Source: Pseudomonadota bacterium (GTDB taxonomy: Bacteria > Pseudomonadota > Gammaproteobacteria > Steroidobacterales > Steroidobacteraceae). From it: a stretch of DNA of 58,696 nucleotides. Shown here one piece after another: positions 19,164-28,026 of this stretch; within the stretch, counting starts at the first letter, position 1; every line of letters starts with the position of its first letter. The position numbers were made by a program, and so were the translations under genes. The stretch is taken from positions 1-58,696 of the forward strand of contig JAKBCE010000025.1 in NCBI GenBank assembly GCA_021808195.1, read 5' to 3'. The notes below the pieces were generated by a model. That model made no database searches. It was not told the DNA's origin and saw nothing but the letters and a program-made list of their open reading frames with translations.

Positions 19164-20654
19164 TCAAAGCGCCACGACATCGAATTGATCGATGCCGTAG
19201 AGCGTCTCGACCTGCAGCCGCACCGTGCGCCCAACCGCCTGCAGCAACTCCGCCAGCGCCGCGGATTCGGCATCGAGGAGGCGGTCCACCACCGCCTGAT
19301 GCGCCAACACCAGCAGTTCTCCGCCGGCGGCCGGCTCCTGGCGCAGCAGCTCACGGAATATCTCGTGACAGACCGTCTCGGCGGTCTTGACGAAGCCACG
19401 CCCCTCGCAGGCCGGACACGGCTCGCACAGCAGGTGCGTCAAGCTCTCGCGAGTGCGCTTGCGGGTCATCTCGACCAGTCCGAGCGGCGAGAGACTGACG
19501 ATGCGGGTCTGAGCGCGATCGCCGGCCAGGGAGCGCTCGAGCGCCGCCAGAATCTGCCGACGGTGCGATTCGGCGTGCATGTCGATGAAATCGATGATGA
19601 TGATCCCGCCGAGATTGCGCAGACGCAGCTGCCGGCCGATCGCCTCGGCAGCATCGAGATTGGTGCGAAAGCTCGTCTCTTCGAGATTGCGGTGGCCGAC
19701 GTAGCCGCCCGTGTTGACATCGATGGTGGTCATCGCTTCGGTCTGATCGATCACCAGATGCCCGCCGGACTTGAGCATCACCTTGCGCTCGAGCGCCCGG
19801 CTGATCTCCTCCTCGATGCCATGCAGATCGAAGATCGGCCGCGGGCCGTTGTAGAGTTCCAGATGCGCCGCCACCCCGGGCATGAACTGGGCGGCGAATG
19901 CACTCATGCGCGCCAGTGTGTCGGCCGAATCGACCCGCACCGCGCTCACGCCTCGGGACAGCTCATCGCGCAGCAGGCGCAGCGCAAGCGGCAAGTCCTC
20001 GTGGACCACGCTGCCGGCGGGTGTCTCGAGCGCGAGCCGGCGCACGTGCTGCCAGAGCCGATCGAGGTACACCATGTCCTCACGCAACCCCTCGGCGCTC
20101 GCCCCCTGGGCAGCCGTGCGCAGGATGTAGCCGCCGCCGGCCCCGGGAGACCGCAACGCGGCCACAAGCGCCTTCAGCCGCGCCCGCTCGTCTTCCTCCT
20201 CGATCTTGGCCGACACGCCGATGCCCTCGCCGTCGGGCAGATAGACCAGATAACGGGCTGGCAAGGTCACGAACGTCGTCAGACGCGCCCCCTTGGTGCC
20301 GATCGGATCCTTCACGACCTGCACGAGCAGTTCGTCGCCCGGGCTGACCAGCCGGCGCACATCGGTCTCGACGTCCACCCCGGCGCTCGCGAGTTCGTCC
20401 ACCTCGAGCGAGGGGCTGACGATGTCATCGGCATGCAGGAACGCGGTGCGCTCGAGCCCAATGTCCACGAATGCCGCCTGCATTCCCGGCAGCACGCGCA
20501 TGACGCGTCCTTTGTACAGATTGCTCACCAGACGGCGGCGGCTGGCGCGCTCAATGAAGAACTCCTGGACGACTCCCTCTTCGATGAGCGCGGCGCGTGT
20601 CTCGCAGGGCCCAACGTTGAGCAGAATCTCCCTCAAGCGCGGCTTCCCCGCCAA
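19164..20654 (-). CDS. rng: Ribonuclease G
   Basis: A 496-residue endoribonuclease of the RNase E/G family that processes 16S rRNA 5' ends and decays mRNA. The S1-type RNA-binding domain begins with IYKGRV-like NLYKGRVMRVLPGMQAAFVDIGL near residues 45-70. Next come QVVKDPIGTKGARLTT, the 5'-sensor region and the DNase I-like catalytic part with IDVNTGGYVGHRN and GGIIIIDFIDM, where the two metal-binding Asp residues lie. The zinc link CEPCPACEGRGF is present. There is no RNase E-like C-terminal scaffold, so it is RNase G. Its start overlaps the 3' end of maf by 22 bases. Confidence 0.97.
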   Translation of the reverse strand: MAGKPRLREILLNVGPCETRAALIEEGVVQEFFIERASRRRLVSNLYKGRVMRVLPGMQAAFVDIGLERTAFLHADDIVSPSLEVDELASAGVDVETDVRRLVSPGDELLVQVVKDPIGTKGARLTTFVTLPARYLVYLPDGEGIGVSAKIEEEDERARLKALVAALRSPGAGGGYILRTAAQGASAEGLREDMVYLDRLWQHVRRLALETPAGSVVHEDLPLALRLLRDELSRGVSAVRVDSADTLARMSAFAAQFMPGVAAHLELYNGPRPIFDLHGIEEEISRALERKVMLKSGGHLVIDQTEAMTTIDVNTGGYVGHRNLEETSFRTNLDAAEAIGRQLRLRNLGGIIIIDFIDMHAESHRRQILAALERSLAGDRAQTRIVSLSPLGLVEMTRKRTRESLTHLLCEPCPACEGRGFVKTAETVCHEIFRELLRQEPAAGGELLVLAHQAVVDRLLDAESAALAELLQAVGRTVRLQVETLYGIDQFDVVAL

Positions 20655-21235
20655 TAACCGATTCCGGCCATGCGCAGCAGTTCCGCGGTTTGCGTGAGCG
20701 GCAGGCCCACCACGCCGGAATAACTGCCCGTGACCGACTCGATGAACACCGCGCCGAGACCCTGGATCGCATACCCGCCGGCCTTGTCGCGCGGCTCACC
20801 GGTCTGCCAGTACGCCTCACGCTCGGCGAGCGTCAGGTCGCGCATGCGCACTTCGGTGGCGCTCAACCGCACCTCGACGCTGCGCTCACTGGCGAGTGCC
20901 ACGGCCGTGAGAACCTGGTGAACACGACCGGAGAGTCTGCCGAGCATGGCCAGCGCGTCGGCCCGGTCGGTCGGTTTGCCGTACAGCGTGCCATCGAGCA
21001 CGACCGCCGTATCAGCCGCCAGTACCGGCAGAGACTCCCCGCGTGTGCGCACGGTCATTGCCTTTTCGATGGCGAGCCGCTCGACGTAATCGTCTGCGGA
21101 CTCCCCGCGCAGGGCCGTCTCGTCCACGTTCGCAGCCACGGCCTTGTGCGGAACGCCGATCTGCCAGAGCAGGTCACGCCGCCGCGGCGAGGCGGATGCG
21201 AGGCACAGGACCGCAGTGGCAGGCTCTAGGCTCAT
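20633..21235 (-). CDS. maf: Maf nucleotide pyrophosphatase, YhdE type
   Basis: A 200-residue house-cleaning pyrophosphatase. By family it should hydrolyse dTTP, UTP and modified nucleotides to monophosphates. The signature SASPRRRDLL is at residues 14-23, LAADTAVVLDG near 72, the KPTD motif near 85 and DKAGGYAIQGLGA near 150. The DKAGAYGIQGLG-type motif and the TAVAL context match E. coli YhdE rather than the 7-methyl-GTP specific YceF. The ATG shares its A with the rlmH stop (TGATG), and the 3' end overlaps rng, so all three are probably translated in a coupled series. Confidence 0.94.
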   Translation of the reverse strand: MSLEPATAVLCLASASPRRRDLLWQIGVPHKAVAANVDETALRGESADDYVERLAIEKAMTVRTRGESLPVLAADTAVVLDGTLYGKPTDRADALAMLGRLSGRVHQVLTAVALASERSVEVRLSATEVRMRDLTLAEREAYWQTGEPRDKAGGYAIQGLGAVFIESVTGSYSGVVGLPLTQTAELLRMAGIGYWRGSRA

Positions 21236-21705
21236 CAGGCGCGATGATACGGATGATGGGCGAGGATGCTAAGTGCCCGGTAAAGCTGCTCGGCGAGTAC
21301 CACGCGCACCAGCGCGTGCGGCAGGGTGAACCGCGAGAGCGAGAGCAGCAGGTCGGCCCGCGCGCGCACGTCGCTCGCAAATCCGTCTGGGCCACCGATC
21401 AGAAAGACCAGGTCCCGCCCGGCATGCATGCGCCCGGAAAGCCAGCTCGAGAACGCCTCAGTGCCCATTTCGGTGCCCTTTTCATCGAGCGCGATCACGA
21501 ATTCCTCGGGATGCACGGCGGCGAGGATTTTGCGTCCCTCGGCCTCAATCGCGCGGCGCGGATCTGCCCCCCCTGTGCGCCGCCCCGGCTCGATCTGCAC
21601 CAGCGTGAGCTTCAGGCGCGGACCGAGCCGACGTGCGTAGTCTTCATAGCCCTGGCTAACCCAGGGTGGCGGGCGCGTGCCGACCGCAATCAGCCGCACA
21701 CGCAT
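21235..21705 (-). CDS. rlmH: 23S rRNA pseudouridine-1915 N3-methyltransferase RlmH
   Basis: A 156-residue SPOUT-class methyltransferase that methylates pseudouridine 1915 in helix 69 of 23S rRNA. The start MRVRLIAVGTRPPPWV is characteristic. LIGGPDGF near residue 106 is the trefoil-knot S-adenosylmethionine loop, and the C-terminus YRALSILAHHPYHRA is the invariant RlmH tail. The frame is open 90 codons upstream of the chosen ATG, but that part overlaps rsfS and has no family match. It follows rsfS by 25 bases and shares one base with maf. Confidence 0.97.
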   Translation of the reverse strand: MRVRLIAVGTRPPPWVSQGYEDYARRLGPRLKLTLVQIEPGRRTGGADPRRAIEAEGRKILAAVHPEEFVIALDEKGTEMGTEAFSSWLSGRMHAGRDLVFLIGGPDGFASDVRARADLLLSLSRFTLPHALVRVVLAEQLYRALSILAHHPYHRA

Positions 21706-21730
21706 CGCAGGGGGGGCCGTACGGCAGCCA

Positions 21731-22141
21731 TTACGGCTGGACGGCCGGCGTCGGCGCGTCCGCCGCGGCGCCCGGCTCCCAGAGCCGCTCCAGTGCGTAA
21801 AACTCCCGCACCCGCGGTAGCATGACGTGGACGACGATATCCTGCAGGTCGACCAGCACCCATTCGCCTTCACGCTCACCCTCGGTGCCGAGGGGGCGCT
21901 TGCCGTTCGCCTTGGCCTGCTCGATGACCCGATCGGCAATCGAGCGCACGTGCCGGTCGGAAGTCCCTGAGGCAATTACCAGCAGGTCGGCAACGTCGGT
22001 CAGGCCCCGCACGTCAATCACTTTGACGTTGACGGCCTTCATGTCCTCGAGCGCCGCCTGCACGATGCGCAGCAGGGCCGGGGCGGCCTTGGCCCGGGGG
22101 CGGGAAGTCTTGCCGCGACGGGCGGGGGTACGGGTACTCAT
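21731..22141 (-). CDS. rsfS: Ribosome silencing factor RsfS
   Basis: A 136-residue protein that binds ribosomal protein L14 and blocks subunit joining when nutrients are short. The family core LEDMKAVNVKVIDVRGLTDVADLLVIASGTSDRHVRSIAD lies near residues 32-71, followed by GEWVLVDLQDIVVHVMLPRVREFYALERLW, the standard ending. A basic N-terminal extension of about 25 residues and a short Ala/Pro tail are extra. The ATG at 22141 overlaps the nadD stop (ATGA), which supports this start over a GTG six codons earlier. Confidence 0.96.
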   Translation of the reverse strand: MSTRTPARRGKTSRPRAKAAPALLRIVQAALEDMKAVNVKVIDVRGLTDVADLLVIASGTSDRHVRSIADRVIEQAKANGKRPLGTEGEREGEWVLVDLQDIVVHVMLPRVREFYALERLWEPGAAADAPTPAVQP

Positions 22142-22779
22142 GCGGGGGGAGAATAGCACTGGGTGTCGAGCAGAATCCGGCGCACCTCATCAGGCACCAG
22201 ATAGCGCGGATCATGGCCGGCGACGATGAGCTGGCGCAGCTCGGTCGAGGAGATCTCGAGCTGCGTCACCGCGTGCACGTAAATGCGCCCCGCGGTCTTC
22301 TCATGCAGGTCGCGGATCGAACCGGTGCCACGGTCCACCATCACCTCGCCGAGCGGACCCATGGTCGGAGCCTTCCAGCCGGGTCGGTGGGCAACCACTA
22401 CGTGCGCGAGCTCGAGCAGTTCCCGCCAGCGATGCCAGTGGGGCAAGCCGAGAAATGCATCCATGCCGAGCAGCAGACAGAGCGAGCGCTGCGGAAATTC
22501 GGCCCGCAGCTGCGCCATGGTGTCCACCGAGTACGACACGCCGCTGCGACGCATCTCGCGGTCATCCACGGTAAAGGCCGGCTCGCCAGCCACCGCCGCC
22601 CGCACCATGCGCAGCCGCAGCTCGGCACTGGCGAGTGGTTGCTCGCGGTGCGGCGGGCTGCCGGCCGGCAGAAACCGCACTTCCGTCAGGCGCAGCAACT
22701 GCCACAGCTCGAAGGCCGTGCGCAAGTGCCCGTAGTGAATGGGGTCGAAGGTACCGCCGAAAATGCCAATGGGTTGCAT
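22138..22779 (-). CDS. nadD: Nicotinate-nucleotide adenylyltransferase
   Basis: A 213-residue enzyme that joins nicotinate mononucleotide with ATP to make deamido-NAD in NAD biosynthesis. The nucleotidyltransferase motif GIFGGTFDPIHYGHL is at residues 4-18 and contains both the GGTFDP and HxGH elements. The second motif appears as a C-terminal ISSTELRQ near residue 177 (ISSTxIR). The order holA-nadD-rsfS-rlmH is conserved across gammaproteobacteria. Its stop overlaps the rsfS start. Confidence 0.97.
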   Translation of the reverse strand: MQPIGIFGGTFDPIHYGHLRTAFELWQLLRLTEVRFLPAGSPPHREQPLASAELRLRMVRAAVAGEPAFTVDDREMRRSGVSYSVDTMAQLRAEFPQRSLCLLLGMDAFLGLPHWHRWRELLELAHVVVAHRPGWKAPTMGPLGEVMVDRGTGSIRDLHEKTAGRIYVHAVTQLEISSTELRQLIVAGHDPRYLVPDEVRRILLDTQCYSPPA

Positions 22780-22824
22780 GGTGTCCGTGCGTCAGGCCGT
22801 GCCGGCGGCACGGCGGTTCTCAGG

Positions 22825-23841
22825 CTATTTGATCATGGATCGGGGCGCGGGCAAGGCCGGCCGCGCGCACAGATCGGCCGCAAGCAGCGCCATCTCGTCC
22901 CAAGGGTCGCCGCCGAGACGCCCCTTGATCATGCGATCGGCACGCGCGGCGCGCAGCATCAGGTTCCGCAGCGACAAGCGACCGGCCCGCCGCAGCGCGG
23001 CATCGAGGCCCGGATTCGGCCGCTGCCAGGAGGGACGCGCACCGCCGGCAGCGGGGCGGCCCAACGCCCCCGACAGATCGCGCAGCGCCTTGGTCAGCGC
23101 CCAAAGCACCAGTGTCGCTTCGGTGCCCTCGGCCCGAAGTCCCGCCAGCACGCGCAAGGCCCGCGCCGCATCCCCCGCCAGCGCGGTCTCGGCGAGGCGG
23201 AACACATCGAATCGGGCGCTGTCGGCGACACCGGCGCGCACCGCACCGACCGTCGCGCCGCAATCCGGGGCGAGCAGTCGCAGTTTTTCGAGCTCCTGAT
23301 GGGCCGCGAGCAGGTTGCCCTCAGTCCGCTCGGCGAGCAGCTCGAGCGCCTCGGCATCAAGTGCGAGACCCATGCGCCGGCTGCGCGCACGCAGCCACGC
23401 CACGAGCTTGCCGGCCTCGACCGGCCAGACCGGCACCCACGCACCGTGCGTGACGAGCGCCTGGGCCCATTTGGCCGACTGTGCTTCCCGATCGAGGCGC
23501 GGTGCCAGAATCAGCAGCACCGTGTCGGCATCCGCACGCTCGATCATCGCCAGCAGCACCGCCCCGCCGGTGGTACCGGCGCGCGCGCTGCCGAGACGCA
23601 CTTCGAGAAGTCGGCGCGAACCGAACAGCGACAGCGTGCCGGCCGAGGCGCGCACATCTTCCCAATCGGCGGCCCGCTCGATGAAGTGCACCTCGCGCTC
23701 GGTGAACCCTGCCGCGCGCGCACGCGCGCGCACGGCGTCGGCGGCCTCGGCAACGAGCAGCGGCTCGTCGCCGGAGATCAGATACGCCGGCAGCAGCTTC
23801 TGAGCGAGGTGCGCTTCGAGGTCGTCGGGGGTGAGTTTCAA
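22825..23841 (-). CDS. holA: DNA polymerase III subunit delta
   Basis: The delta subunit of the clamp loader, which opens the beta sliding clamp. It has 338 residues from a TTG start at 23841, the usual length. The N-terminal part LKLTPDDLEAHLAQKLLPAYLISGDEPLLV is typical of HolA, in which delta retains the fold but not a working P-loop. The FGSRRLLEVRL segment near residue 74, within the delta N-domain, and a helical C-terminal collar domain follow. The 25 codons upstream of TTG are Arg/Pro-rich and not family-like. In E. coli and Pseudomonas lptE lies directly upstream of holA. Here the preceding gene is a divergent peptidase, and lptE is 12.6 kb away. Confidence 0.95.
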   Translation of the reverse strand: MKLTPDDLEAHLAQKLLPAYLISGDEPLLVAEAADAVRARARAAGFTEREVHFIERAADWEDVRASAGTLSLFGSRRLLEVRLGSARAGTTGGAVLLAMIERADADTVLLILAPRLDREAQSAKWAQALVTHGAWVPVWPVEAGKLVAWLRARSRRMGLALDAEALELLAERTEGNLLAAHQELEKLRLLAPDCGATVGAVRAGVADSARFDVFRLAETALAGDAARALRVLAGLRAEGTEATLVLWALTKALRDLSGALGRPAAGGARPSWQRPNPGLDAALRRAGRLSLRNLMLRAARADRMIKGRLGGDPWDEMALLAADLCARPALPAPRSMIK

Positions 23842-23945
23842 GTGCGTCCGCCGCTGAGGGCCGGAGCGCGCATTATAACCGCGCCACGGCCGGCGCAGCG
23901 GGCGGTTCGTGGGCATGTCCGCACCGATCTGCTAGGCTGAAACGC

Positions 23946-24923
23946 ATGATGAGTCCCGCACCAACCGCCGGGCCGCGGCGCCGCCTGTACCCCCCCATCA
24001 AGCCGTACCGCACGGGTCGGCTGCGCGTGTCCGACCTGCATGAGATCTACTTCGAGGAAAGCGGCAATCCGCAGGGTAAGCCCGCACTGTTCCTGCACGG
24101 CGGGCCCGGGGGCGGCACCGATCCGAAAATGCGCCGCTTCTTCGATCCTGAGCACTACCGGATCGTGCTGCTCGATCAACGCGGCTGCGGCAAGAGCACA
24201 CCGCACGCGGCGCTCGCCGAGAACACCACCTGGCACCTGATCGAGGACATCGAACGGCTGCGCGAGCACCTCGGCATTCACCGCTGGCTGGTGTTCGGCG
24301 GCTCGTGGGGTTCGACGCTGGCGCTCGCCTACGCCGAGACGCACCCGGCGCGGGTGACCGAGCTGGTGCTGCGGGGCATTTTCCTGCTGCGCCGCTGGGA
24401 GCTCGAGTGGTTCTATCAAAGCCCTGGGGGGGCCGCGGCGCTGTTCCCGGATCTGTGGGAACGTTATATCGAACCGATTCCGCCCGCCGAGCGCGGCGAG
24501 ATGATGCGTGCCTACTACGCTCGGCTCACCAGCGAGGACCCCGGCGTGCGCGCCCGCGCGGCACAGGCCTGGTCGAGCTGGGAGGGCGCAACGAGCTATC
24601 TGCGCACCGCAGCGGACTATGTCGCGAAATTTGCCGACGGTCCGTATGCGGAGGCGTTTGCGCGCATCGAATGCCACTACTTCGTCAACGGCGGATTCTT
24701 CGAGACCGACGGCCAGTTGCTCGCGAACGTGCCGCGCATTCGGGATATTCCCGCCGTCATCGTCCAGGGTCGCTACGACGTGGTATGTCCGATGCGAAGC
24801 GCATGGGATCTGCACCGCGCCTGGCCGGAGGCGGACCTGCGCATCGTGCCCGATGCCGGTCATTCGGCATTCGAACGCGGCACTCTGCACGAGCTCGTGA
24901 GCGCGACGGACCGCTTCCGGTAG
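23946..24923 (+). CDS. pip: Proline iminopeptidase
   Basis: A 325-residue alpha/beta-hydrolase (peptidase family S33) that releases N-terminal proline from peptides. Family motifs are clear: LYPPIKPYRTGRL at the N-terminus, LFLHGGPGGGTDPKMRRFFDP near residue 46 with the oxyanion-forming HGGPGGG, DQRGCGKSTPH near 79, the nucleophile elbow GGSWGSTLALAYAE near 115, then the catalytic Asp in VQGRYDVVCP and His in DAGHSAFE near the end. The second Met is an equally good start. It is transcribed divergently from holA and is the first gene of the block that separates holA from lptE. Confidence 0.95.
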   Translation: MMSPAPTAGPRRRLYPPIKPYRTGRLRVSDLHEIYFEESGNPQGKPALFLHGGPGGGTDPKMRRFFDPEHYRIVLLDQRGCGKSTPHAALAENTTWHLIEDIERLREHLGIHRWLVFGGSWGSTLALAYAETHPARVTELVLRGIFLLRRWELEWFYQSPGGAAALFPDLWERYIEPIPPAERGEMMRAYYARLTSEDPGVRARAAQAWSSWEGATSYLRTAADYVAKFADGPYAEAFARIECHYFVNGGFFETDGQLLANVPRIRDIPAVIVQGRYDVVCPMRSAWDLHRAWPEADLRIVPDAGHSAFERGTLHELVSATDRFR

Positions 24924-24982
24924 GTCGGACTGCACGGCCGGGTTTGTTGTACGATCCGGCGGTGTTTGAATCAGGGCGCATT

Positions 24983-24989
24983 GAGGAGG
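24983..24989 (+). promoter_or_regulatory. Ribosome binding site fixing a GTG start
   Basis: GAGGAGG ends 5 bases before the GTG at 24995. It sets the start of the binding-protein gene well inside a frame that stays open about 690 bases further upstream across the iminopeptidase gene. Confidence 0.8.
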
Positions 24990-24994
24990 CGACC

Positions 24995-25915
24995 GTGTCC
25001 GGCAGGCATGCTCTTGTTTCATCCCGACGCGGCGTGCGCATTCTGACCGCCGCACTCGGAGTGCTGGGCACGGCGCTGCTGCTCAGCGCGGCGCCGGCGC
25101 GTGCCGGCACCGAGGTTGCGGTGCTCTATGCCGGCTCACTGGTCAACCTGATGGAAGGGGCCGTCGGTCCGGCCTTTGACCGGGCCACTGGCGATCATTT
25201 CCGCGGCTACGCCGGCGGCTCGCAGTTACTCGCCAATGAGATCAGCGGACACCTGCGGCGCGCCGATGTGTTCCTGAGCGCCGCCCCCGCGGTGAACACG
25301 CGACTCATGGGCGCCCGCCACGGCAATTGGCTGGCCGGATACATCATGTTCGCGCGCTCGCCGCTCGTGATCGGCTACAACCCGCACAGCCGCTTCGCGC
25401 CGCAGTGGCGGACCCGCCCATGGTACGTCGTGCTGCAACAGCCGGGCATTCGTCTGGGACGCACCGATCCAAAACTTGATCCGAAGGGCGCCCTGACGCT
25501 CGAGCTGATGCAGCGTGCCGCCGCCTATTACCACCTGCCGGGGCTCGCTGAGCGCGTCCTCGGTGCCGCAGAGAACCCGGCGCAGGTCTTACCGGAGGAG
25601 ACGTTGGTCGGACGGCTCCAGTCCGGTCAGCTCGATGCCGGATTCTTCTATTCGACCGAGACTGTCCCGGCCGGCATTCCCGAAGTGCGCCTGCCGTCGT
25701 CCGTGACCCCGCATGCCCTGTACACGATCGCGCTGGTCCGCGACTCGCCCCACCCCCGTGCGGCGGCAGCCTTCATCGCTTTCCTCCTCGGACCGGCCGG
25801 GCGGCGGCTGTTGCGCGCGCATGGCCTCGAGGTCCTTCAGCCGCGCTTCACCGGCAATGCCCGCGCTCTGCCGGCGAACCTGCAGCGGCTCCTCGGCAGC
25901 GGCTCGCGCCCATGA
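24995..25915 (+). CDS. Tungstate/molybdate ABC transporter substrate-binding protein (WtpA/ModA-like)
   Basis: A periplasmic oxyanion-binding protein of 306 residues. The start is a GTG with a strong ribosome binding site. A signal peptide follows (Arg-rich start, a LTAALGVLGTALLLSAAPARAG core and cleavage site near residue 37). The mature protein begins VAVLYAGSLVNLMEGAVGPAF and continues with YAGGSQLLANEI and ADVFLSA, the pattern of WtpA-type tungstate/molybdate receptors, which differ from classic ModA by the YAGSL and GGS segments. The later DAGFFYSTE and LPSSVTPHALYTIALV fit the second lobe. It is followed after 50 bases by the fused permease-ATPase, so the two make a complete importer. 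Tungstate, molybdate or another oxyanion cannot be distinguished here. Confidence 0.88.
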   Translation: MSGRHALVSSRRGVRILTAALGVLGTALLLSAAPARAGTEVAVLYAGSLVNLMEGAVGPAFDRATGDHFRGYAGGSQLLANEISGHLRRADVFLSAAPAVNTRLMGARHGNWLAGYIMFARSPLVIGYNPHSRFAPQWRTRPWYVVLQQPGIRLGRTDPKLDPKGALTLELMQRAAAYYHLPGLAERVLGAAENPAQVLPEETLVGRLQSGQLDAGFFYSTETVPAGIPEVRLPSSVTPHALYTIALVRDSPHPRAAAAFIAFLLGPAGRRLLRAHGLEVLQPRFTGNARALPANLQRLLGSGSRP

Positions 25916-25965
25916 GCGAACCGCGCCGGGGCAAACCGGTACAGCTTGGGCGCTAGGCACTGCAC

Positions 25966-27786
25966 ATGAGGCGCTCGGCAGCCGCACCCCTGCCCTGGCT
26001 GGCCGGGCTGTTGGTCCTGTACCTCGTTGCGCCGCTCATGGCCGGCGTGCAGGCGGCGCTCGCCACCCAATGGAGCAGGGTCGACTATGCTGCCCTGACG
26101 CGCGCCTGTGCCGTATCCCTCACCAGCGCGAGCGCCGCAACGGTGCTCACCGCGCTGTGCGGAATCCCGCTGGGCTTTCTGCTCGCGCGCGTCCGTGCAC
26201 GCGCCATGGGGCTGCTCGGCTTTCTGGTGCAATTGCCGCTCGCACTGCCGCCGCTCGCCAGCGGCGTGCTGCTGTTGTTTCTACTCGGCTACGATGCGCC
26301 TCTCGGCCGGCTCACCCACGGCGCCCTCACCGATTCCTTCCTCGGCATCGTGCTCGCCGAAGCGTTCGTCTCCGCCCCCTTCGTCATCATCGCGGCGCGC
26401 TCGGCATTCGAAGCCATCGATCCGGCGATCGAAGACGTGGCGGCAACACTGGGCCGCGGACCGCTGGCGGTGTTCCTGCATGCGAGCCTGCCGGCTGCAC
26501 GGCCGGCGTTGCTGGCCGGCTTGCTGCTCGCCTGGCTGCGCGCGTTTGGGGAATTCGGCGCCACGGTCATGGTCGCCTATCATCCGTACTCGCTACCGGT
26601 CTACACCTACGTGGCGTTCGGCGATCAGGGGCTGCCGGCGATGCTGCCGGTGCTGTTGCCGGCGATCGCCCTGGCGTTCGCCATCATGATCCTGAGCAAT
26701 ATCGTGAGCGTACGGCGCATGCAACGCGCATCCCGCGCGCCGACAGCACGCCGCACACCGCGCGCTGCGCCGCCGACTCAGATCGCCACAACGGGCTCGA
26801 ACGGCCTGTGTCTTGAAGTTGAGAAGGATCTGCGCGGCTTCCGGCTCGCCGTCCAGTGGTCGAGCAGTGCCCGGCGGCTCGCGATTCTCGGCCCTTCCGG
26901 CTCGGGCAAATCGCTGACCCTGAAACTGATTGCCGGACTCGAACGTCCGGAGCGCGGCATCATCCGCATCGGTTCGCGCGAGCTGACCCGGCTCGAGCCG
27001 AATCTTCGCCGGATCGGTTACGTACCGCAGAGCTATGCGCTGTTTCCGCATCTCGATGTGCACCGGCAGCTGCTGTTTCCGGCGGGTGCCGACCCGGCCC
27101 TCGCTGCCCACTGGCTCGAGCGGCTCGGGCTAGGGGAACTGCTCGAGCGGCGCCCCGCACAGCTGTCGCTCGGTCAACAGCAGCGGGTCGCCCTCGCCCG
27201 CGCGCTGATGCGGCCGGCGGATCTACTGCTGCTCGATGAGCCACTTTCGGCGCTCGATGCACCGTTGCGCGCCGCGATGCGCCGTGAGCTGCGCACGCTG
27301 CAGGCGGAGCTGCCCGTGATGACGCTGCTCGTCACGCATGACCCCGGCGAGGCTTTGCTGCTCGCCGATGAGATCCTCGTCCTCGCAGACGGTACGGCAC
27401 TGCAGAGCGGTCCGGCCGCGCACGTGTTGCGCCGCCCCGTAAACGAGCTCGCCGCCCGGCTGCTCGGCGCCGACAACGTGAGCGAAGGACTTACGGCCGG
27501 CCCACAGCAGATCGTGCTCGGCGAGGGGGTCATCCTCGAAATCCCAGGTACCCCGCTACCGGCTGGACGCGTCGGTTGGAGCGTACCGGCCGACCGCATC
27601 TGGTTGCACGCGAATGGCCGCTACCGCGGCCAAGTCGAATCGCTGATCGAGGGCCCACTGCCTCGGGCTGTGCTGCGCTTCGGTGAGGCGCGCATCAGCG
27701 CCGCCTGCGCACCGCAGCTCGCGCCGGGTCAGGACTGCCGGTTCGACCTGGATGCCGAGCGGATTCAGGTCTGGCCCCTGAAATAG
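25966..27786 (+). CDS. Fused ABC permease-ATPase for oxyanion import (ModB-ModC fusion)
   Basis: A 606-residue protein that joins the membrane and ATPase parts of an oxyanion importer. Residues about 1-245 are a ModB/WtpB-like permease with five or six membrane helices and the ATPase-coupling loop EDVAATLGRGPLAVFLHASLP near residue 158. After a proline/arginine-rich linker, an ATPase domain begins near residue 275: Walker A GPSGSGKS, Q-loop YVPQSYALFPHL, signature LSLGQQQRVALARAL (Leu in place of the usual Gly), Walker B LLLLDEPLSALD and switch His in VTHDP. The C-terminal 120 residues are a short ModC-type regulatory part. Such proteins usually come as two polypeptides, so the fusion is notable. 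The reading frame is intact, so a sequencing error would have to remove a stop cleanly. Confidence 0.9.
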   Translation: MRRSAAAPLPWLAGLLVLYLVAPLMAGVQAALATQWSRVDYAALTRACAVSLTSASAATVLTALCGIPLGFLLARVRARAMGLLGFLVQLPLALPPLASGVLLLFLLGYDAPLGRLTHGALTDSFLGIVLAEAFVSAPFVIIAARSAFEAIDPAIEDVAATLGRGPLAVFLHASLPAARPALLAGLLLAWLRAFGEFGATVMVAYHPYSLPVYTYVAFGDQGLPAMLPVLLPAIALAFAIMILSNIVSVRRMQRASRAPTARRTPRAAPPTQIATTGSNGLCLEVEKDLRGFRLAVQWSSSARRLAILGPSGSGKSLTLKLIAGLERPERGIIRIGSRELTRLEPNLRRIGYVPQSYALFPHLDVHRQLLFPAGADPALAAHWLERLGLGELLERRPAQLSLGQQQRVALARALMRPADLLLLDEPLSALDAPLRAAMRRELRTLQAELPVMTLLVTHDPGEALLLADEILVLADGTALQSGPAAHVLRRPVNELAARLLGADNVSEGLTAGPQQIVLGEGVILEIPGTPLPAGRVGWSVPADRIWLHANGRYRGQVESLIEGPLPRAVLRFGEARISAACAPQLAPGQDCRFDLDAERIQVWPLK

Positions 27787-28026
27787 GGATCTCGCCCCCG
27801 AGCGCCACCGTGTTGGCCCCACCGCCGCCTTCGAGCTATGCTGCGCACAGACGAATCCGGGCACGCAGCAATGCGGCCGGGGAGGCGGACAGGCTCATGG
27901 TCACCACCGTCGAGGCCCCCGTCACGCGCCGCCAGCAGCGCACTCGCAGCGCGCGATCGGCACGCCCAACGCGCGCGCTCACCGAGTTCGCGCACCGGCC
28001 CGTGCAACACCGGGCACGGGGCGATC

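Noticed and set aside
24305..24994. Long in-frame extension upstream of the binding protein gene
   Set aside because: It overlaps the proline iminopeptidase gene in another frame. The signal peptide and ribosome binding site both place the start at 24995.
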